64,000 nucleotides of DNA from an uncultured Clostridia bacterium (GTDB taxonomy: Bacteria; Bacillota; Clostridia; TANB77; CAG-508): NCBI GenBank assembly GCA_934155625.1, contig CAKPHD010000001.1:1-64000 (forward strand), written 5' to 3'. Below the pieces are notes generated by a model. It was not told where the DNA came from, did no database searches, and saw only the letters and a program-made list of their open reading frames with translations. The position numbers were made by a program, and so were the translations under genes. Positions 61,101 through 64,000 of the stretch are shown here, in pieces; the first letter of the stretch is position 1, and the number at the start of each line of letters is the position of its first letter.

Positions 61101-64000
61101 AGTGTATTATCTGTTATTGCATCTTTACCAATGTTAATATTTGTAGTTCCATATACTGTTCCATTTTCTGAACCACCAACAACATCATTGTTAATAGTTC
61201 CTCCTGCAATATTAATTGTTGCAGAACCTGCAGAACTTGTTGAACCTGATTTACCGATATCAGATTGATATCCTCCACCATATAGTTTTCTAGTTATTGT
61301 AGATGCTCCTGTAATATTTATAGTTGCATATTTTACAGTACCTTTACCTGCATTTCCACCATAAACATTTTCAGCTGTTGCACTATTAATATTAACAGTA
61401 GAATTTGTAGTCTCTGAAGAATTATTTCCTTCACTTCCACCATAAATATTAGTTACTGTTGCACCATTTTGAGCTACTTTAGTATTTGTTGCGCCAATAT
61501 TATAACCAGCACCATAAACACTATTTACTGTTCCACTATTTAATACAACATTTGTATTTGTAGTCATTCCTGCATTTTTAGAACCACCATGTATTGAACC
61601 AATTGTAATTCCATCTAATGTAACATTAGCTGTTCCAACTGAAGCTGAATTACCACCACCATAAACATTAGTTAGATTTCCAGATTTTAATTCTACATTA
61701 GAAGTTTGAACACTTCCTTGTGCATTTGAACCACCAAATATACTTGTAACTGTTGCAGTTCCTTCTAAGTTTACATTAGCAGTTGTAGTTGTACCACCAT
61801 AACCACCACCATAAACATCTGTAACTGTACCAGATTGTAAGTAAATATTAGCAGTTGTCATTGTTCCATCAGTATTTGAACCACCATATATTGTACTAGC
61901 AGTCATATCATTTAAGTAAATATTAGTAGCAGTAGTCATACCTGCACTATCTGAACCGCCATAAACTGTAGGTGTTGTAGCACATTTAACCAATCTAATT
62001 TCCGCTGTTCCTACTCTATCATATTTACCACTACCATATATAGAGCCATTAACTGTTGGTGTTGTATTTAAATCTTTGTTTCCTATCACTATATTCGTAT
62101 TTTGACCTGAATTATCAGCATTTAATTGGAATGCTGTTGTTAATACAGTTCCACCATAAACGTCATTTACAGTTCCACCAAAGATATTTACATTTGTTTC
62201 AGTTTGAACTTGGTTCTGGTAAGCTCCACCATATATGCTTCCTGTAACTTGTCCATTATTCATATTGATATTTGCTCTGCCCGTAGCACCACAATTATAA
62301 CCTCCACCGAATATATCTCCTTTAACTAATCCGACATTTAAAGTGATATTTGTATTACCTGTAATTAAACCAGTATTAACATTTACTGTTATACCATTTA
62401 TTACTCCATTGCTTCCACCATAGATATTTCCATCTATTGTTATTGCACTATTAACTGTAATATTAGTATTACCTGTTACTTTACCAGAAGCAACTGTTGT
62501 AGCATTTGAACCACCGAAAACATTTCCAGTAATTCCAACACAACCTTGAAGAGTTATTACTGAATTTCCTGCTGATGCATCATTATCACCATGACCAAAT
62601 ACATTACCTGTAATTTGACCACCATAGAAGTTCAATATATTAGCATCTGGTTGATTTGCATCATTCTTATCTTTAGTTGTTGCCATTCTAGCACCACCAT
62701 AGATATTTCCTGTAACATCTCCACCAAACATATCAAGTTGAACTTTACCATCATCAAATCCATTAATTGATCTTAAGTAAATACTTGCATCTTCAGATGC
62801 TTTAGTAAATTTATGCTCACCAGTAAATGTACCACTGTACATCTTAGTAATTGCATAATATCTTGTATAACCTAAAGTAGTATCTTGTGAACCATTACGA
62901 TTATATGGGTAACATCTGTCTTCTAGTTCACCCATTGATAGGTAACCTGTAATTGTTACTTTGCTGTTTCTAGAAATTGCAGATTCTTTCATAGTACCAA
63001 TTATAACTTGATGTGTAACATATTTTCTTGAAGTAGATGGTGTATTTAAACTACTTCCGACGATAATATTGTTATATTTACCAGCTTCTACTATAACAGT
63101 ATGAAGACCGATTGTATTTTTTGTAGTCTCTTCTTTATAGTTTCCACCAACTACAGCTCCAAAAGTATATTTACCATCTGGTGTAGAAACTCCTCTTCCA
63201 AGGATTACATCACCATAATTTGTAACTAATACATTTGAATAATTTCCTGCAGCTAAGTAATCACTACCATCACTAACTGTTGTAGAAGATGAATACAATT
63301 TAATATTATCAAAGATTATATCTCCACTAACATTCATATTAGAAGAAATTTGTAATTCTGCTCCATCATTTCTATAATCAACACCTGCATATAAACTTGT
63401 AATTGTAGCATTTCCAGTTAATGTATCACTACTGTTCCATTCAACTTTATCCATAATTACAATTATGTTAGTTGCATCTGTACCATTAGTATTTAATTTA
63501 CTGTATGCTGTGCTTAAGTCTTTAACTGGTGTTGTAGGAGATTGACCATCATTTGAGTTATTACCAGATTTAGATACGAAGATTACAGTTGCCTCTTGCC
63601 ATACAGCATTTAGATGAGTTACTGTATTTGGAATATCTTCATATAATCCATAAACTTTAGCATTATCTGCTGAGAATCCTTTCTCATTAGCTACTGCCCA
63701 ACCTTTAAAGCTATATGCTGATTGTTTTCCACCCTCATATTTAAATGGTTCTGCAAATAATGTGTTATTTCCATTATTATAAATCTCTCCAATTGAGCTT
63801 GCTCTATATGTTGTGCTTTCTGCATTTGTACCTGTTGTGTTTACACTCATTAACTCATGAACATAAGCTTGATGTGTTTGTTCAAAATCAGGTGTTGCAT
63901 GATATGTAACATTTGTATAATTATCAGTATTACTACTTATTGCAGATTTAGAGAAGCTTATTGTAGTTGTTGCACTCTTATTATTAAATTCATCAACTAA
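58163..64000 (-). CDS. Giant repeat-rich surface protein (start beyond right edge)
   Basis: About 1,945 residues are visible and the frame is open to the window edge (upstream residues ...NVTYHATPDFEQTHQAYVHEL), so the N-terminus and signal sequence are off the window. The right part ends an InlB/Flg_new-like repeat (SFKGWAV...THLNAVWQ). A region of short repeats (about 60950-62720) follows, with about 20-residue units of the type T-N-V-L-x-G-x-V-x-x-V-Y-G-G-G/S, typical of a right-handed beta-helix of parallel strands. The remainder is Ser/Thr/Tyr-rich with Ig-like stretches. No LPxTG or C-terminal membrane helix ends the protein (KTFIVTP). Probably a major adhesin or filament protein of the locus. 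Confidence 0.8.
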   Translation of the reverse strand, partial: LVDEFNNKSATTTISFSKSAISSNTDNYTNVTYHATPDFEQTHQAYVHELMSVNTTGTNAESTTYRASSIGEIYNNGNNTLFAEPFKYEGGKQSAYSFKGWAVANEKGFSADNAKVYGLYEDIPNTVTHLNAVWQEATVIFVSKSGNNSNDGQSPTTPVKDLSTAYSKLNTNGTDATNIIVIMDKVEWNSSDTLTGNATITSLYAGVDYRNDGAELQISSNMNVSGDIIFDNIKLYSSSTTVSDGSDYLAAGNYSNVLVTNYGDVILGRGVSTPDGKYTFGAVVGGNYKEETTKNTIGLHTVIVEAGKYNNIIVGSSLNTPSTSRKYVTHQVIIGTMKESAISRNSKVTITGYLSMGELEDRCYPYNRNGSQDTTLGYTRYYAITKMYSGTFTGEHKFTKASEDASIYLRSINGFDDGKVQLDMFGGDVTGNIYGGARMATTKDKNDANQPDANILNFYGGQITGNVFGHGDNDASAGNSVITLQGCVGITGNVFGGSNATTVASGKVTGNTNITVNSAITIDGNIYGGSNGVINGITVNVNTGLITGNTNITLNVGLVKGDIFGGGYNCGATGRANINMNNGQVTGSIYGGAYQNQVQTETNVNIFGGTVNDVYGGTVLTTAFQLNADNSGQNTNIVIGNKDLNTTPTVNGSIYGSGKYDRVGTAEIRLVKCATTPTVYGGSDSAGMTTATNIYLNDMTASTIYGGSNTDGTMTTANIYLQSGTVTDVYGGGYGGTTTTANVNLEGTATVTSIFGGSNAQGSVQTSNVELKSGNLTNVYGGGNSASVGTANVTLDGITIGSIHGGSKNAGMTTNTNVVLNSGTVNSVYGAGYNIGATNTKVAQNGATVTNIYGGSEGNNSSETTNSTVNINSATAENVYGGNAGKGTVKYATINITGASTITRKLYGGGYQSDIGKSGSTSSAGSATINIAGGTINNDVVGGSENGTVYGTTNINIGKDAITDNTLTAGNISIGGNIYGAGDSTSTNYSTNTVQGETHITLDNGTDSPISFTGNIFGAGKGTNYASTGSKDNSTVMIKDFGSSSGSYKMTSIQRTGKVSIQNSYLELTGAQDEYNYYKKTSYTLNRITNGLALIDNSTLYTQKGFNMVGGFESLVTIDGSTTKATATIADGKVTKNVDNRLYTYEGVNLIFAKQEGELADMSNQDIWGNVSGMAFFGMYRTNRSTGTKEYDIYAPNYSGAATTNMFANGTYIEGRHKSKHDITVDGFYTNVVTGSSAVPQVIDVTDHGTYYDWIIGADIVNYNTSLIASTYSTYSMADLELNFKQFVDSVSYNETTFTVDRVSTNAFDTGTNLIDKLSVPTYSENANNTFALTMQTSKSGWMKSGTTNIYTNSDGSFDGDTVYRTDNSSDPGSIIFKLFNSVNVSETKDLGNINIVLTGKARTGEDASVGNTFKVVIAVNIQSLYEDLNKTNSASYIPRFTDSTNTELNYTTDSSVNMTYVLYKAGLGAQSNIYASGDYRVLSTSTPLPTGTNITVRDYGQGDNVNKVYHYQVASDTDYDATDNASGSTRYLYKLSKFVDMGGTSTSSKYSNDNSKYYHTDSSGSGYVLEKYDVSIDFSNSNLNTEKLAEQTYLELRNSSGARKYNNGDEDRKYNLYNKNAIMSESVVTDDGKTSYSVFEDLSIPFTFDGSVIEQNATDGSNIRDTKYYNKKIGMAVEIVHESGERVKAPELQNLKLIDTADSSVYSAGIDGVIRIPLADGLSSIHDKYTLTLSQSNVPAGQYKAKIYFFASNDGSYYNGEVLQEKEINITFINKNVSAAGLGIDSEQGNTIVNKETKLNLNGGKGIDYTVKVGEPSEETNIRVELYKRDATYTTAEDGTNSYNGIHYTQVDLKDYLQNIKGTEWKTPEEYTGQDLVTAEGSKEYIIMDKKSHSASDDGENIETIDFANAIKDGIITGEYKIVFKAYYNNTLVQTLKKTFIVTP

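Overview
The window is very AT-rich DNA from a Bacillota (Firmicutes) genome, most likely an uncultured gut-type Clostridia. The evidence is the gene content (PNPase, RNase J, AddA, a type II fatty-acid AccA/AccD/FabI set, a YaaL-BofA sporulation pair, SipW-type signal peptidases), AGGAGG-type ribosome binding sites, TTGACA/TATAAT promoters with 17-nt spacing, and consistently A/T-ending codons. No rRNA, tRNA or CRISPR array was seen.

Layout. 1-1.4 kb: ymdB (cut by the left edge), a decayed Rpn-type nuclease tail and a long imperfect inverted repeat. 1.5-3.4 kb: a surface-protein gene with an FGE-sulfatase-like domain, in a cassette bounded by two 137-bp direct repeats that duplicate the 3' end of mutS. 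3.4-8.5 kb: a small gene, a HipA/CtkA-like kinase, miaB and mutS in one transcription unit. 8.6-22.8 kb: housekeeping genes (addA, pnp, rpsO, fabI, accA, accD, pyk, rpmF) and an asnB gene broken by a repeat array. 22.8-28.2 kb: a six-gene glycan operon (GT2, GT-C, WecE-type aminotransferase, ATP-grasp enzyme, two small EamA/SMR half-transporters) that parallels Arn-type polyprenyl-phosphate aminosugar pathways. 28.3-33.3 kb: uvrA, then a second FGE-type surface protein whose last ~115 bp look like the variable region of a diversity-generating retroelement, then an orphan small gene. 33.4-42.4 kb: frameshifted bofA, yaaL, a Ca2+/cation exchanger, serS, engB, DUF951, a HAD protein, gltX, RNase J and a protein with RWEENDK repeats.

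42.7 kb to the right edge is one large leftward surface-structure locus. It holds five SipW-like signal peptidases, several TasA/camelysin-like small secreted proteins, membrane-anchored accessory proteins, and a giant repeat-rich beta-helix protein that runs off the window. In the middle sits a cytoplasmic module: a membrane-anchored McrB-like AAA+ ATPase, a DUF2357-like protein, a 346-aa protein of unknown function, a 45-aa protein and a 539-aa coiled-coil protein. A AAA+ machine embedded among SipW/TasA pairs is the strongest candidate for an undescribed system here. The inference is that the peptidases process the small fibre-like subunits while the ATPase module drives or regulates assembly.

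A dispersed repeat family runs through the whole window. Its unit is about 31 bp (GGTACCG, then a core with TGGGACCGGTTCT, then CGGTACC), or 37 bp when in tandem, with about 21 units at nine sites. It sits at gene ends, supplies the stop codon of accA, and has split asnB.
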